Source of the DNA: Gemmatimonadaceae bacterium
GTDB taxonomy: Bacteria > Gemmatimonadota > Gemmatimonadetes > Gemmatimonadales > Gemmatimonadaceae
DNA: 24,244 bases
Assembly: GCA_025356185.1 (NCBI GenBank)
Contig: JANXUN010000685.1
Location: 1 to 24,244 of the forward strand
Direction: 5' to 3'
Part shown: piece by piece, positions 1 to 8,429 of the stretch
Layout: each line of letters starts with the position of its first letter
Numbering within the stretch: the stretch's first letter is position 1
Position numbers and translations under genes: made by a program
The notes under the pieces: generated by a model
Database searches by the model: none
The model's input: only the letters and a program-made list of their open reading frames with translations
Told to the model about the DNA's origin: nothing

Positions 1-972
1 GCGGGCGACATTGCCGCCGCGATCGGACTGAAAGACACGCGCACGGGCGACACGCTGTGCACAGAAGACAATCCGATCATTCTCGAAGCGATGAAGTTCC
101 CGGCACCCGTTATCGACGTCGCCATCGAGCCGAAAACGAAAGCCGATCAAGACAAGCTGGCGATCGCGCTACAAAAGTTGGCCGAAGAAGATCCGACGTT
201 CCGCGTGCGCTCCGATGCAGAAACAGGGCAGACGATTATCGCCGGCATGGGCGAGCTGCACTTGGAAATCATCGTTGATCGCATGATGCGCGAGTTCAAG
301 GTCGATGCAAACGTGGGTCGCCCGCAGGTGGCCTATCGTGAGACCATCAAAAAGCGCGTTGAAAAGGTCGAAGGAAAGTTCATTCGGCAGTCAGGTGGTA
401 AAGGTCAGTACGGCCACGTGGTCATCAACATGGAGCCCAGCGAGCAGGGTCAGGGCTTTGTGTTCGAAGACAAAGTTGTCGGCGGTGTCATTCCGCGTGA
501 GTACATCGGACCGATTGAGCAGGGCATCAAGGAAGCGTTGGAAAACGGCGTGCTTGCCGGTTATCCAGTCGTCGACGTCAAGGTACAGCTCACGTACGGT
601 TCGTATCACGAAGTCGACTCATCGGAAATGGCGTTCAAAATTGCTGGCTCGATGGCGTTCAAGGAGGCGGCCAAGATGGCTAGCCCTTGCTTGCTTGAGC
701 CGGTGATGAAGGTCGAGGTCGTGAGCCCGGAAGCGTACATGGGTGACGTCCTCGGCGATCTCTCTTCGCGGCGCGGCAAGATTGGCGGCATGATGCAGCG
801 TGGAGAAGCGCAGGTAATCTCGGCGACGGTGCCGCTCGGCGAGATGTTCGGATACTCGACCAAACTGCGCAGCATGTCGCAGGGTCGGGCGGTCTACTCG
901 ATGGAGTTTTCGCACTACGAAGAAGTGCCGAAATCGAAGGCCGAAGAGATCATTTCCAAGGTGAAGGCGTAA
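1..972 (+). CDS. fusA: Elongation factor G, C-terminal part (5' end outside window)
   Basis: EF-G is the GTPase that drives tRNA-mRNA translocation on the ribosome. The frame is open from base 1 and ends at TAA 970-972, giving 323 residues; the GTP-binding domain lies upstream of the window. What is visible matches the end of domain II through domains III, IV and V: the EAMKFPAPVIDVAIEPK segment, GMGELHLEIIVDRM, the domain IV stretch RQSGGKGQYGHVVI and the domain V GDLSSRRGKIGGM motif. tuf follows after 41 bases, the usual str operon order (rpsL-rpsG-fusA-tuf), so the first two genes are expected just upstream. No anomaly is seen in this part. Confidence 0.97.
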   Translation, partial: AGDIAAAIGLKDTRTGDTLCTEDNPIILEAMKFPAPVIDVAIEPKTKADQDKLAIALQKLAEEDPTFRVRSDAETGQTIIAGMGELHLEIIVDRMMREFKVDANVGRPQVAYRETIKKRVEKVEGKFIRQSGGKGQYGHVVINMEPSEQGQGFVFEDKVVGGVIPREYIGPIEQGIKEALENGVLAGYPVVDVKVQLTYGSYHEVDSSEMAFKIAGSMAFKEAAKMASPCLLEPVMKVEVVSPEAYMGDVLGDLSSRRGKIGGMMQRGEAQVISATVPLGEMFGYSTKLRSMSQGRAVYSMEFSHYEEVPKSKAEEIISKVKA

Positions 973-1013
973 GCCTCACCCACTCATTCACTACCCAACA
1001 CCAGATACGAACC

Positions 1014-2213
<1,200 letters not shown>

Positions 2214-2220
2214 ACAAAGC

Positions 2221-2311
2221 AACTGCTGAGTTTTGAGTTTTGGGTTGGAGTTTTGGGTTATCAACTGTTGATGACCCAAAACTCCAACCGAAAACCGACC
2301 ACCTAGCAGTT
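2221..2311. repeat. Long palindromic element between tuf and rpsJ
   Basis: This 91-base element fills most of the tuf-rpsJ gap. Its core is a 22-base inverted repeat (2237-2258 with 2274-2295) with one mismatch, of which 16 base pairs (2243-2258/2274-2289) are perfect. Inside the 15-base loop a further 5 base pairs (ATCAA 2260-2264, TTGAT 2268-2272) can form. Outer arms AACTGCT (2221-2227) and AGCAGTT (2305-2311) pair as well. The left arm is built from GAGTTTT/GGGTTTT-like units, as in dispersed intergenic repeats. No U-run follows, so it is not a classic intrinsic terminator; it may be a mobile palindromic repeat, an attenuator or an RNA-processing site. Confidence 0.8.
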
Positions 2312-2328
2312 CATTCTCGAGACTACTG

Positions 2329-2637
2329 ATGGCTGGCCGCATTCGCATTCGCCTCAAAGCATTTGACCACGCCGTGATCGACCAGGCGTCGGCTGATATC
2401 GTGCGCACCGCTGAGAAGACTGGTGCACAGGTGTCGGGTCCGATTCCATTGCCAACCAAGACGCAGCGTTGGACAGTGCTTCGCTCGCCGCACGTCGATA
2501 AGAAGTCGCGCGAGCAGTTTGAACTGAAGACGCATAAGCGGTTGATCGACATTCTCGATTCGCGTGCGGGCACAGTGGACGCGTTGACCAAGCTGGATTT
2601 GCCGGCTGGTGTCGACGTCGAAATCAAAGTTGAGTAG
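2329..2637 (+). CDS. rpsJ: 30S ribosomal protein S10
   Basis: S10 (uS10) is a 30S head protein and the NusE component of transcription antitermination. The product has 102 residues, the normal length. Typical motifs are IRIRLKAFDHAVID at the N-terminus, VSGPIPLPTK mid-protein and SPHVDKKSREQFELKTHKR, the exposed loop; the end is LDLPAGVDVEIKVE. The gene starts the S10 cluster, 115 bases after tuf and just past the palindromic element. No strong Shine-Dalgarno is visible before the ATG. It ends in TAG, which matters when judging the internal TAG in rplR. Confidence 0.97.
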   Translation: MAGRIRIRLKAFDHAVIDQASADIVRTAEKTGAQVSGPIPLPTKTQRWTVLRSPHVDKKSREQFELKTHKRLIDILDSRAGTVDALTKLDLPAGVDVEIKVE

Positions 2638-2772
2638 TTCTTGAGACGGGAGCAGGAAGAAGGACGAAGGGCGACAGTGTAGGAAACGAGGGCGTTGCAT
2701 AGGGCGACGTGCTCGATAGTCCAACGGTGTGATCATCGATCACCCGCGACTGGTAACGACACAGAGGGTTTC
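2638..2772 (+). other. rpsJ-rplC spacer with small hairpin
   Basis: This is one of the longest gaps inside the ribosomal cluster (135 bases). It is purine-rich at first and contains one small inverted repeat, GTGATC-ATC-GATCAC (2729-2743). A good ribosome binding site, AGAGGG (2763-2768), lies before the rplC ATG. Leaders in S10-type operons can carry regulatory RNA, but nothing here resembles the E. coli L4-binding leader, so no function is assigned. Confidence 0.35.
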
Positions 2773-3456
2773 ATGATCGGCATCATTGGCAAAAAGCTGG
2801 GGATGACTCAGCTGTTCAACGAGCAAGGGCAGCAGGTGCCTTGCACTGTGGTGGAGGCCACTCCGAACCCTGTGACGAAAGTCTCAACGGTAAAGGACGC
2901 AGGCTTCGCCGCAGTGGAATTGGGGTACGGTGCGCAGCGCGTTGCACGAGAGAACAAGAAGGGTGAGCGTACGCCAAAGGGACGGCGCGCGACGATGGCG
3001 GAGGTTGGACATGCGAAGAAGGCCGGATTGGATGCGCCGCCATCTGTACTTCGCAGCTTTCGCCTTGACGATGCCCCGGGCAAGAATCCGGAAGTCCCGA
3101 CGTACGCGGTTGGTGATGTAGTGAAGGTCGACATTTTCACGCCGGGTGAACGCGTGAAAGTCGAAGGCACGACCAAGGGTCGCGGCTTTCAGGGTGTCGT
3201 GAAGCGCCATGGTTTCCACGGCGGCCCGAACACCCACGGTAACACCAAACACCGCCGGCCAGGCTCCATCGGCGCCGGCACCGATCCGTCGCGCGTCATC
3301 AAGGGCAAAAAGATGCCCGGCCATTACGGCAATGAGCGCCACACGGCACTTAGCATTCGCGTCGAGAAAGTCGATGCGGAACGCAACCTCATTTACCTGC
3401 GCGGCAGCGTGGCGGGGCCGACCAACGGCATCGTCTTCGTGCGCAAGCAGGGTTGA
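2773..3456 (+). CDS. rplC: 50S ribosomal protein L3
   Basis: L3 (uL3) is an early 23S rRNA-binding protein whose long loop reaches towards the peptidyl-transferase centre. An upstream TTG (2695) would give 253 residues. I chose ATG 2773, which has AGAGGG five bases upstream and starts with the canonical MIGIIGKKLGMTQLF, giving 227 residues, slightly above the usual 205-215. Conserved blocks include GERVKVEGTTKGRGFQGVVKR, the loop HRRPGSIGAGTDPSRVIKGK and GHYGNERHT. A charged insert around residues 55-85 explains the extra length. It overlaps or abuts rplD. Confidence 0.95.
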   Translation: MIGIIGKKLGMTQLFNEQGQQVPCTVVEATPNPVTKVSTVKDAGFAAVELGYGAQRVARENKKGERTPKGRRATMAEVGHAKKAGLDAPPSVLRSFRLDDAPGKNPEVPTYAVGDVVKVDIFTPGERVKVEGTTKGRGFQGVVKRHGFHGGPNTHGNTKHRRPGSIGAGTDPSRVIKGKKMPGHYGNERHTALSIRVEKVDAERNLIYLRGSVAGPTNGIVFVRKQG

Positions 3457-3458
3457 TC

Positions 3459-4097
3459 ATGACGGAAGAAACCAAGACGTTCGAAGCGCCTGTGTATTCG
3501 GCCGTAGGCAAGAAGAGTGGCGTGAAAGCGCTGCCCGAAATATTTGATGGCATCGTCAACGTGCCAGTGATGCACCAAGCGGTGAAGGCGTTTCTCGCCA
3601 ATCGCCGTCAGGGCACCGCGAAAACAAAGACGCGTGGCGAAGTCACCGGCGGCAATCAAAAGCCGTGGAAGCAGAAGGGTACGGGTCGCGCTCGTCAGGG
3701 TTCCATCCGCGCGCCAAACTGGCCAGGCGGTGGTACGGTGTTCGGTCCGATTCCGCGCTCGTACAACCAGACCGTGCCGAAACAAGTGAAGGCGTTGGCG
3801 CGCAAGAGTGCGATGAATGCGCGTGCACGTGAAAACGCGGTGATCTTGATCGACTCGCTCAACTACAACGCGCCGAGTACGAAGGCCATGCTGGCGTTGA
3901 TTGAGAAGTTGGGTATGGCGGGAAAGAAAGTGCTGCTCCTCACGGACGGCGTGAAGCCAAACGTGTACTTGAGCGCGCGCAACCTCGGCACCGCGCATGT
4001 GCTGCCGTACACCGATGCAAGCACGTATCACATTCTCTGGTCGGACGTGGTCGTGATTGAGTCGGCGGCGCTGACCCCTGCAACGGCGGAGGGCTAA
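3459..4097 (+). CDS. rplD: 50S ribosomal protein L4
   Basis: L4 (uL4) binds 23S rRNA early in assembly and its extended loop lines the exit tunnel; in E. coli it also represses its own operon. I chose ATG 3459, two bases after the rplC stop, giving 212 residues; a TTG at 3453 is an alternative. The tunnel loop GGNQKPWKQKGTGRARQGSI (around residues 65-85) and VFGPIPRSYNQTVPKQVKAL are diagnostic. The C-terminal domain includes VLLLTDGVKPNVYLSARNL. Length is normal and no odd residues are seen in the loop. Confidence 0.96.
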   Translation: MTEETKTFEAPVYSAVGKKSGVKALPEIFDGIVNVPVMHQAVKAFLANRRQGTAKTKTRGEVTGGNQKPWKQKGTGRARQGSIRAPNWPGGGTVFGPIPRSYNQTVPKQVKALARKSAMNARARENAVILIDSLNYNAPSTKAMLALIEKLGMAGKKVLLLTDGVKPNVYLSARNLGTAHVLPYTDASTYHILWSDVVVIESAALTPATAEG

Positions 4098-4100
4098 GCC

Positions 4101-4388
4101 ATGGCCGCAATTCATCAGATCATCCTCAAGCCGATCATTACTGAGCGCACATCTGCGGCGTATCAGGATCGCGGCGAGTACACGTTTGACGTGGCGCCTT
4201 CGGCTACGAAGTTCGCAATTAAAGAGGCCATCGAGCGCCTGTTCGGCGTGAAAGTGACTGGCGTATGGACGTCGAACGCACGTGGCAAAGTGCGTCGCGT
4301 CGGCCAGTCGATCGGTCGCCGTCCACATACCAAGAAGGCAATTGTGAAGCTGCGTGACGGCGACACCATTGCGATTTTCGAGGGCTGA
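4101..4388 (+). CDS. rplW: 50S ribosomal protein L23
   Basis: L23 (uL23) sits at the exit of the peptide tunnel and is the docking site for trigger factor and SRP. The product has 95 residues, normal for bacteria. Diagnostic features are IILKPIITERTSA near the N-terminus and the C-terminal FGVKVTGVWTSNARGKVRR followed by GRRPHTKKAIVKL. A strong ribosome binding site (GGAGGG, 4088-4093) lies in the end of rplD, three bases of spacer separate the genes, and rplB follows after five bases, so translation is probably coupled. Confidence 0.96.
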   Translation: MAAIHQIILKPIITERTSAAYQDRGEYTFDVAPSATKFAIKEAIERLFGVKVTGVWTSNARGKVRRVGQSIGRRPHTKKAIVKLRDGDTIAIFEG

Positions 4389-4393
4389 TTCGC

Positions 4394-5224
4394 ATGGGAA
4401 TTCGTCAATTCAAGCCGGTCACGAAGGCCTCGCGTTTCCGATCAGTTTCGGATTTCGCTGAGATCACGCGGACCACGCCAGAGAAGTCGCTGCTCGAACC
4501 GATTAAGAAGTCGGGCGGTCGCGACAATCATGGACACATCTCGATGCGTCGCATCGGTGGTGGTCACAAACGTCAGTATCGCCTCATCGATTTCAAGCGC
4601 AACAAGCACGGCATGCCGGCGGTTGTGAAAGAGATCGAGTACGATCCAAATCGGTCAGCGCGTATCGCGTTGGTTGAATACGAGGACGGCGAGAAGCGCT
4701 ACATCCTGCATCCGAAAGGACTCAAGCAGGGCGATACGGTAGTCGCCGGTCCTGGATCGGATTTCCGTACGGGCAATGCCATGCCGCTCAAAGAAGTGCC
4801 GCTTGGTACCTCGGTGCACAACATCGAGCTCAAGATTGGTAAGGGCGGACAGATGGCGCGGTCGGCTGGTGCCTTTGCGCAGGTAGTTGCCAAAGAAGGC
4901 GAGTACGTCACGCTGAAATTGGGCAGCACCGAAATGCGGTTGGTGCATGGCAACTGCGTTGCGACGATCGGTGAAGTCGGCAATTCGGAACATGAATTGT
5001 TGTCGCACGGCAAGGCGGGCAAGAGCCGTTGGTTAGGCAAGCGGCCCAAGGTGCGTGGTGAAGTCATGAACCCCGTCGATCACCCACACGGCGGTCGTAC
5101 GCGTGGTGGTCGTAACGTGGTCAGCCCGTGGGGCAAGCCCGAGGGTGTGAAGACGCGCAACAAGAAGAAGTCGTCGCAGCGTCTCATCGTGCGTGGCCGC
5201 AAGCGCGGCAAAGCCACCCAATAG
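4394..5224 (+). CDS. rplB: 50S ribosomal protein L2
   Basis: L2 (uL2) is a core 23S-binding protein required for subunit association and peptidyl-transferase function. The product has 276 residues, the standard length. It starts MGIRQFKPVTKASRFRSVSD, carries GGGHKRQYRLIDFKRNK, and contains the C-terminal NPVDHPHGGRTRGGRN block with the conserved histidine near the catalytic centre. The end is the usual basic tail with KKKSSQRLIVRGRKRGK. It stops with TAG at 5222-5224. Spacing to rpsS is 16 bases. Confidence 0.97.
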   Translation: MGIRQFKPVTKASRFRSVSDFAEITRTTPEKSLLEPIKKSGGRDNHGHISMRRIGGGHKRQYRLIDFKRNKHGMPAVVKEIEYDPNRSARIALVEYEDGEKRYILHPKGLKQGDTVVAGPGSDFRTGNAMPLKEVPLGTSVHNIELKIGKGGQMARSAGAFAQVVAKEGEYVTLKLGSTEMRLVHGNCVATIGEVGNSEHELLSHGKAGKSRWLGKRPKVRGEVMNPVDHPHGGRTRGGRNVVSPWGKPEGVKTRNKKKSSQRLIVRGRKRGKATQ

Positions 5225-5240
5225 CCGCTAGAGAGCCGAT

Positions 5241-5546
5241 ATGTCGAGAAGCATTAAGAAGGGTCCGTTTATCGCTGAGCGCTTGGAAAACAAAGTGCTC
5301 GCCATGAACGGCCGCAACGAGAAGAAGGTCGTGAAGACCTGGTCGCGCGCGAGCACGATTCTCCCTGAGTTTGTCGGACACACGTTTGCCGTGCACAACG
5401 GGAACAAGTTCATTCCCGTGTACGTGACGGAAAACATGGTCGGACATAAGCTCGGTGAATTTTCGCCGACGCGTTTGTTCCGCGGTCACGCGGGGCAGAA
5501 GGCCGCAGATAAGAAGGCGACCGGCGTGGCCAAGGGAGGCAAGTAA
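5241..5546 (+). CDS. rpsS: 30S ribosomal protein S19
   Basis: S19 (uS19) is a 30S head protein that works with S13 near the A-site tRNA. The product has 101 residues, slightly longer than the usual 87-95 because of a basic Ala/Lys/Gly-rich C-terminal tail after the conserved GEFSPTRLFRGHAGQK. The start MSRSIKKGPFI is canonical, as are WSRASTILPEFVGHTFAVHNG and ENMVGHKLGEF. Only three bases separate it from rplV, whose ribosome binding site GGGAGG lies in the end of rpsS. Confidence 0.96.
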   Translation: MSRSIKKGPFIAERLENKVLAMNGRNEKKVVKTWSRASTILPEFVGHTFAVHNGNKFIPVYVTENMVGHKLGEFSPTRLFRGHAGQKAADKKATGVAKGGK

Positions 5547-5549
5547 ACC

Positions 5550-5927
5550 ATGGCGAAGGCTGCAAAGACCGGCATTGAAGCGCGCGCGATTCAGCGCACC
5601 ACGCGTCAGTCGCCGTACAAGATGCGCTTAGTGATCGATCAGATCCGCGGTCAACGCGTGAACGATGCGTTGGCGCTGCTGCGCTTCAGCAAGAAGCACG
5701 CATCGGAGCAGATCGCGAAGACGTTGCTGAGCGCGGTGTCAAACATTCAGCAGGCGGCACGTGCACAAAACACGTCGGTAGATGAAGACGCGTTGGTGAT
5801 CACGAAAGCCATCGTGAACGAAGGCCCGAAGCTTAAGCGTTGGACGCCAGCGGCAATGGGCCGTGCGACGCCGATGCTCAAGCGGACGAGCCATGTGGAG
5901 ATCATCGTGGCGGAGGCGGTGCGCTAA
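5550..5927 (+). CDS. rplV: 50S ribosomal protein L22
   Basis: L22 (uL22) lines the peptide exit tunnel with a long beta-hairpin. The product has 125 residues, with RQSPYKMRLVIDQIRGQ near the start, NEGPKLKRWTPAAMGRATPM for the loop and RTSHVEIIVAE at the end. The loop tip reads PAAMGRA where most bacteria have P-R-A-x-G-R-A, so one basic residue facing the tunnel is replaced by Ala. The gene overlaps rpsC by one base (TAATG), which suggests coupled translation. Confidence 0.96.
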   Translation: MAKAAKTGIEARAIQRTTRQSPYKMRLVIDQIRGQRVNDALALLRFSKKHASEQIAKTLLSAVSNIQQAARAQNTSVDEDALVITKAIVNEGPKLKRWTPAAMGRATPMLKRTSHVEIIVAEAVR

Positions 5928-6586
5928 TGGGACAGAAGACTAATCCGATCGGGTTTCGCCTTGGCGTTACCAAGAACTGGCGTTCGACCTGGTACGCGAA
6001 GCGTGACATGCCGGCGTTGCTCAAGGAAGACGCGTTGCTGCGCAAGTATCTCAAGGCACGCCTTGAGAACGCGGCAATCTCCGATGTGCGCATCGAGCGC
6101 AAGCCCGGCAAAGTGGTGGTGACGATTCACACCGGACGTCCAGGTGTCGTGATCGGAAAGAAGGGTGCTGAAGTCGACAAATTGCGCGACGAGTTAGCGC
6201 AGCTGACGGGCAAGGAAGTCGGCATCAACGTTGAAGAGATCAAGCGTCCAGAAATCGAAGCGCAGTTGGTGGCCGATAACATCGCCGCACAGTTGTCGCA
6301 GCGTATTTCCTTCCGTCGCGCAATGAAGCGTGCGGTGCAGAGTGCGATGCGCATGGGCGCGCTGGGAATCAAAGTGAAGGCGGGTGGTCGTCTGGGCGGC
6401 GCGGAAATCGCGCGCGTGGAAGGCTATCACGAGGGTCGTGTGCCCCTGCACACGTTGCGCGCAGACATCGACTATGCGACGAGCACGGCGAAGACCACGT
6501 ACGGCACCATCGGTGTGAAGGTGTGGATCTTTAAAGGCGAAATCGTGGAAGATCGTCGCGGCAAGACCTACTCGACCGGCGCCTAA
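5927..6586 (+). CDS. rpsC: 30S ribosomal protein S3
   Basis: S3 (uS3) is a 30S head protein at the mRNA entry site with helicase-related function. The frame is open from 5840, but ATG 5927 begins the canonical MGQKTNPIGFRLGVTKNW, overlaps the rplV stop by one base and has GGAGG upstream (5912-5916), giving 219 residues. The KH domain is visible (GRPGVVIGKKGAEVDKLR, GxxG loop GKKG), followed by the C-terminal domain with SAMRMGALGIKVKAGGRLGG and EGRVPLHTLRADIDYATS. Length and motifs are normal. Confidence 0.97.
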   Translation: MGQKTNPIGFRLGVTKNWRSTWYAKRDMPALLKEDALLRKYLKARLENAAISDVRIERKPGKVVVTIHTGRPGVVIGKKGAEVDKLRDELAQLTGKEVGINVEEIKRPEIEAQLVADNIAAQLSQRISFRRAMKRAVQSAMRMGALGIKVKAGGRLGGAEIARVEGYHEGRVPLHTLRADIDYATSTAKTTYGTIGVKVWIFKGEIVEDRRGKTYSTGA

Positions 6587-6598
6587 GGAGACTACGAG

Positions 6599-7027
6599 AT
6601 GCTGAGTCCGAAGCGGGTCAAATTCCGCAAGATGTTTAAAGGTCGCACCACCGGGTTGGCACACCGCGGCGCTGAGTTGTCCTTCGGGACATACGGCCTG
6701 CAGGCGTTAGAGCCGGCGTGGGTGACGAGCCGTCAGATCGAAGCGTGCCGCGTTGCCATGACACGCCACATCAAGCGTGGTGGTAAAGTCTGGATTCGCA
6801 TTTTCCCGGATAAGCCCATCACCAAAAAGCCTGCGGAAACGCGCATGGGCAAAGGCAAAGGATCGCCTGAGATGTGGGTGGCGGTTGTGAAGCCAGGTCG
6901 TGTGATGTTTGAAATCGAAGGCGTGACGCGCGAACTCGCCGAGACGGCGATGGGACTTGCGGCCGCCAAGTTGGGTGTCAAGACCAAGTTTGTCGCACGC
7001 GAGGAGGCGGTGACCCATGAAGGCTAA
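6599..7027 (+). CDS. rplP: 50S ribosomal protein L16
   Basis: L16 (uL16) is assembled late and helps to position tRNA in the A and P sites. The product has 142 residues (usual 136-145). It starts MLSPKRVKFRKMFKGR and carries GAELSFGTYGLQALEPAWVT, IRIFPDKPITKKPAETRMGK and the GSPEMWVAVVKPGRVMFE block. A strong Shine-Dalgarno AAGGAG (6585-6590) precedes the ATG. The 3' end overlaps rpmC by 11 bases. Confidence 0.96.
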   Translation: MLSPKRVKFRKMFKGRTTGLAHRGAELSFGTYGLQALEPAWVTSRQIEACRVAMTRHIKRGGKVWIRIFPDKPITKKPAETRMGKGKGSPEMWVAVVKPGRVMFEIEGVTRELAETAMGLAAAKLGVKTKFVAREEAVTHEG

Positions 7028-7304
7028 CGAGATCCGCGATCTGGATGCGTCGGGAGTGACGGCGCGTATCGCCGAGCTCGAGGAGGAGCGTTTCCGCCTC
7101 AAGTTCCGCAGCGCGACCGAAGCATTGGAAGTGCCGTTGCGGTTGCGGAGCATTCGCCGCGACATCGCACGGCTCAAGACGATTCAGCGCGAGAGCGCAC
7201 TCGGGATCGTACGTACTGCAAAGGCGGCGCCAAAAGCGCCGGCGAAAAAAGCAGCCGTCAAGAAGACGGCAGCGAAGAAGGCCACCAAGGCCGGCGGCCG
7301 ATAA
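7017..7304 (+). CDS. rpmC: 50S ribosomal protein L29 with Ala/Lys-rich tail
   Basis: L29 (uL29) is a small helical protein near the tunnel exit, beside L23. The core fits residues 1-65 (MKANEIRDLDASGVTARIAE, then ELEEERFRLKFRSATEALE). It is followed by a tail of about 28 residues made almost only of Ala, Lys and Pro, with AKKAA-like units, giving 95 residues against the usual 60-72. The tail resembles histone H1-like basic tails and would add positive charge near the exit. GGAGG upstream lies in the end of rplP, and the genes overlap. Confidence 0.93.
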   Translation: MKANEIRDLDASGVTARIAELEEERFRLKFRSATEALEVPLRLRSIRRDIARLKTIQRESALGIVRTAKAAPKAPAKKAAVKKTAAKKATKAGGR

Positions 7305-7322
7305 CCGAGGTGATGAGTCATC

Positions 7323-7625
7323 ATGGCTGAAACACAGAACGCGACTGGCGCCACGCAGAATGGCGCTGCACATGACCGGTTGTCACGCAAGTTGCGCGTG
7401 GGATTGGTGGTGAGCGACAAGATGGAGAAGACGGTGGTAGTGCGCATCGACCGGCGCATGCCACATCCGCAGTACGGAAAGATGGTGACGCGGACGCGTC
7501 GCTTAAAAGCACACGACGAGGAGAACTCGGCGAAAGTGGGCGACACTGTGCGCATCATGGAGACCCGGCCCTTGTCAAAGGACAAGCGGTGGCGCGTGGT
7601 CGAGATCGTTGAGCGCGCGCGCTAA
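7323..7625 (+). CDS. rpsQ: 30S ribosomal protein S17
   Basis: S17 (uS17) is a primary 16S rRNA-binding protein with an OB fold. The product has 100 residues; the core begins near RLSRKLRVGLVVSDKMEKTV, after an N-terminal extension of about 20 polar residues rich in Ala, Thr, Asn and Gln. The motif MEKTVVVRIDRRMPHPQYGK and the TRPLSKDKRWRVVEIVE end are typical. The start is supported by an extended ribosome binding site GAGGTGAT (7307-7314), eight bases before the ATG. Confidence 0.95.
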   Translation: MAETQNATGATQNGAAHDRLSRKLRVGLVVSDKMEKTVVVRIDRRMPHPQYGKMVTRTRRLKAHDEENSAKVGDTVRIMETRPLSKDKRWRVVEIVERAR

Positions 7626-7637
7626 AGGAACCGAGCC

Positions 7638-8006
7638 ATGATCCAACAGGAATCCATCGTGAAGGTTGCGGACAACAGTGGCGCCAAGCGCGCACTGGTG
7701 ATCCGCGTGCTGGGCGGCACGCGCCGCCGCTACGCGGGCTTGGGCGACCGAGTCATCGTTGCGGTGAAGGACGCGCTGCCAAACGGCACCGTGAAAAAGT
7801 CTGACGTCGCGAAAGCCGTGGTCGTTCGCACGGTGAAAGAAACGCGTCGAAAAGATGGCAGTTACATCCGCTTCGACGAGAACGCTGTCGTGATTATCAA
7901 CGACAACGGCGAGCCGAAAGCGACGCGTATCTTTGGCCCGGTCGCGCGCGAACTGCGCGAGAAGCGCTATATGAAGATCGTGTCGTTGGCGCCCGAGGTG
8001 CTCTGA
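7638..8006 (+). CDS. rplN: 50S ribosomal protein L14
   Basis: L14 (uL14) binds 23S rRNA at the subunit interface, forms bridge contacts with 16S rRNA and is the target of the silencing factor RsfS. The product has 122 residues, exactly the standard length. It starts MIQQESIVKVADNSGAK and contains VIVAVKDALPNGTVKKSDV, the RKDGSYIRFDENAVVIIND block and RIFGPVARELREKRYMKIVS LAPEVL at the end. AAGGAA precedes the ATG. One base separates it from rplX. Confidence 0.97.
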   Translation: MIQQESIVKVADNSGAKRALVIRVLGGTRRRYAGLGDRVIVAVKDALPNGTVKKSDVAKAVVVRTVKETRRKDGSYIRFDENAVVIINDNGEPKATRIFGPVARELREKRYMKIVSLAPEVL

Positions 8007-8007
8007 G

Positions 8008-8412
8008 ATGCGTAAGAACGTGTACTACAAGACCGATCGCGGACAGCGCCTGGGGCATGGACGTCATGCACTCAAAGCGTCGCGTGAAGTCATTCATGTT
8101 ACGAAGGGCGATACCGTGCGCATCATGCGCGGCGACGACAAGGGAAAAGAAGGGAAAGTCCTTCAGGTGTATCCCAAGACGGGCCGCATTAAATGCGACG
8201 GCATCAACATTGTGAAGAAGCACCGCAAAGCGCGCACTGCAGACGAGACGAGTGGCATCATCGAGATGCCGGCGCCGTTTCATGCGTCGAACGCGATGCT
8301 GATCGATTCTAAGACTGGCAAGCCGACGCGCGTGAAGACGCGCATCGACACGGACGGCACTAAAGAGCGTGTCGGCGTGAAGAGCGGTGAAGTCATTCGC
8401 CGCTCACGCTGA
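8008..8412 (+). CDS. rplX: 50S ribosomal protein L24
   Basis: L24 (uL24) starts 50S assembly by binding the 5' end of 23S rRNA through a KOW motif. The product has 134 residues against the usual 100-110. The KOW region is clear (VTKGDTVRIMRGDDKGKEGK), followed by GINIVKKHRKA. The extra length is an N-terminal basic segment of about 25 residues (MRKNVYYKTDRGQRLGHGRH and on). The start is supported by GAGGTG in the end of rplN. No frame problem is visible. Confidence 0.94.
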   Translation: MRKNVYYKTDRGQRLGHGRHALKASREVIHVTKGDTVRIMRGDDKGKEGKVLQVYPKTGRIKCDGINIVKKHRKARTADETSGIIEMPAPFHASNAMLIDSKTGKPTRVKTRIDTDGTKERVGVKSGEVIRRSR

Positions 8413-8429
8413 GCCGAGGAACTACGACG

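Noticed and set aside
2237..2295. Intrinsic terminator after tuf
   Set aside because: The stem is far longer than usual and is followed by GACCACC rather than a U-run; rpsJ is expected to be read from the same or a nearby transcript.
3393..4328. 311-residue minus-strand open frame over rplD and rplW
   Set aside because: Antisense to two certain ribosomal genes, with biased composition and no recognisable domain.
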